From an uncultured Clostridia bacterium (GTDB lineage Bacteria; Bacillota; Clostridia; Christensenellales; UBA1242), in the NCBI GenBank assembly GCA_944377145.1, contig CALWEH010000008.1:1-54151 (forward strand): 54,151 nt of DNA, read 5' to 3'. Made by a program: the position numbers and the translations under genes. Positions 52,709 through 54,151 of this stretch are shown in pieces (the stretch's first letter is position 1; every line of letters begins with the position of its first letter). Below the pieces are notes generated by a model that was not told where the DNA came from, did no database searches, and saw only the letters and a list, made by a program, of their open reading frames with translations.

Positions 52709-54151
52709 TTAATTTAAAATAACTTTATCACCTTTTGTTGCATTGAAGGTATTAGATCCTTCTTCAGTTACTGTTGCAACATCAGTTGCTGTTTGGTCTT
52801 GAGGAGCTGTTTTACATTCTTCAATTCCATAACCATTTGTACTTGTTAAAGTTGAGTCTTTTACTGTTACAGTAATAGCTTCTGCATATCCATAAGTTGA
52901 GTCTACAACAAGGGCGCTACCTGTTGAATATGCTCCACCCATATAATATCGAGGTTCACTATAACTTCCATTTGCTGTTAATTCACAACTTGTAAATGTA
53001 ACATTTCCATCTTTAATATATACTGCTGTAGCTCCTGTGAATTCACAACTTTCAAAATTTACTGTATATTCTGCAGGAAGATATACTGCAATAGCGTTAG
53101 ATCCTGTTGAAGTGAATTTGCTATTTGTAGCATTTATAGTTGCTCCACTAAATTCTCCATTTGTTGAAAGAGCAAATTTAGAACTTTCCAAACTAATGTT
53201 GTTAATATTTACTATAAAGTTGTCAGCTGTTCCTTTTACAAATAAAGCATATTCTGATGCACCTATAATTTTACTTTCAGCCTCTTGTGAATTTGTAATT
53301 GTTATATTTACATCATAATTACTTGAATTGTCAACAACAATTTCACCATTTATATCAAATCCGTTTAAATCTATAACCAAATTTGTATCTTTTGTAAATA
53401 TCCAATTTTGACTAGATAAAACTTCAATATCATTAGTTAAAACTGCTTTGCTTACAAATCCTGAACGAATAGCTGTTCTAAGATTTGCACCTGAATTAGC
53501 ATTGTATACAAATTCACCATTTGAAGCATTGTTAGCTTTTGAAACAATTGTTCCTTCATTTGTAGTTGTTGAATTTGTAGTTAAAGTTACATCTGCCGCA
53601 ACTGTTAAGGTTACCCCACTATTAACTTCTAGTTTTGAACCAGCTGGAACTGTAACGTTCTCACTAACTGTAAAACTATTTGCAATATAAATAGTGTGTA
53701 TACTTCCTTCCCAACTAGATGTATCTACAGCTACTGCTGCTTTAAGTTCTTCTAATGATGTAACATCTGTTTGATTTACAATTATCTTTATAGGATAATG
53801 TTCAGCTGAATTATAAGAAATTCCACCAGATAAATCTGCATATCTTATGTTAATTCCATAACTAAGTGGAGTGTTATAATTTTCATCTTCAGTATCCCAT
53901 GTAACCGTTCCATAAGTTAATTTATTTTCTCTTATAGTAATATCTGCAACAGTACTAACACTTGATTTAGCTTCATAAACCATATCTAATGCTAAATCAG
54001 CTTTTTCTACTGTTATTTGAACTGCAATTCCTGTTGTATTAGTATAATTTGCTGCATCTTCTGCAGTGTATTTAACTGTGAAGTTCTGTACTCCAACCAT
54101 TCCAACTTTTGTTGAAGTTGATTTTTCCCATTCAAAACCTTCTGGAAGAGT
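52709..54151 (-). CDS. C-terminal part of a large cell-surface protein
   Basis: The frame is open to the window edge, so the 5' end is missing; 480 residues are visible. Residues 1-60 hold a repeat with LPEGFEW, a T.VG..G step and YTAEDAANYTNTTGIAVQI, typical of Gram-positive surface MBG/YDG-like repeats. From about 150 to 450 there are short beta-strand turns like a right-handed beta-helix. There is no LPXTG or membrane anchor at the end. Probably an adhesin. Confidence 0.75.
   Translation of the reverse strand, partial: TLPEGFEWEKSTSTKVGMVGVQNFTVKYTAEDAANYTNTTGIAVQITVEKADLALDMVYEAKSSVSTVADITIRENKLTYGTVTWDTEDENYNTPLSYGINIRYADLSGGISYNSAEHYPIKIIVNQTDVTSLEELKAAVAVDTSSWEGSIHTIYIANSFTVSENVTVPAGSKLEVNSGVTLTVAADVTLTTNSTTTNEGTIVSKANNASNGEFVYNANSGANLRTAIRSGFVSKAVLTNDIEVLSSQNWIFTKDTNLVIDLNGFDINGEIVVDNSSNYDVNITITNSQEAESKIIGASEYALFVKGTADNFIVNINNISLESSKFALSTNGEFSGATINATNSKFTSTGSNAIAVYLPAEYTVNFESCEFTGATAVYIKDGNVTFTSCELTANGSYSEPRYYMGGAYSTGSALVVDSTYGYAEAITVTVKDSTLTSTNGYGIEECKTAPQDQTATDVATVTEEGSNTFNATKGDKVILN

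Overview
The window is about 54 kb of very AT-rich DNA (below roughly 30% GC by eye) with Gram-positive style gene content: DacF-type and CwlD-type cell-wall enzymes, a rpsF-ssb-rpsR operon, pgsA-recA-recN, DegV proteins, a heterodimeric ABC exporter and many strong AGGAGG-like ribosome sites. TGA is used as a stop, so the code is standard. The best guess is an uncultured, host-associated Bacillota of clostridial type; the sequence alone does not fix the genus.

Layout. 1-534: a tRNA-Arg at the left edge and two decayed 5'-half copies. 535-12082: mostly housekeeping genes (radical SAM enzyme, exported protein, ferredoxin, argS, yigZ-like, signal peptidase, XRE regulator, prfB, ABC exporter pair). 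12211-12244 holds a tight cluster of three DnaA-box-like sequences before nrnA. 13482-18781: dacF, rpsF-ssb-rpsR, a Wzy-like polymerase, a PAP2 phosphatase and cwlD. 18796-25866 is an accessory island. 26025-28075: small genes, mpg and an exported protein. 28175-39687: two operons on the minus strand, gyrB-gyrA-radC and typA-dnaB-yqeY-dtd-metG. 39944-46463: HU, GNAT, an MBL/membrane pair, DegV, tsaD and an apparent IS scar. 46628-47522: small XRE regulators and gene fragments. 47603-52601: pgsA-recA-(MazG-like)-recN and a second DegV. 52709-54151: the end of a large surface protein that runs off the window.

The most unusual region is 18624-25866. The first ~54 codons of the amidase gene cwlD, with its -10 region, recur four more times in the same orientation (20371, 21722, 23162, 25730). 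Each copy sits at the far side of a small block of accessory genes. The blocks carry, in order from cwlD: a DUF4116-like repeat protein with a coiled-coil partner; an overlapping gene pair that resembles toxin and immunity genes; a zinc-ribbon protein; and, on the opposite strand, a toxin-like domain with a CPCC/DUF4417 protein and an HNH protein. The copies become more decayed with distance from cwlD. This fits repeated insertion at the cwlD 5' end, each event supplying a new 5' end and leaving the old one behind. No integrase or transposase is visible.

A second pattern is spread through the window. At least eight genes have no Shine-Dalgarno site and instead a promoter -10 hexamer exactly 6 nt before the ATG, usually with a -35 at 17 bp, so their mRNAs should begin at the start codon (leaderless). 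Other genes here have ordinary ribosome sites, so the two modes coexist.
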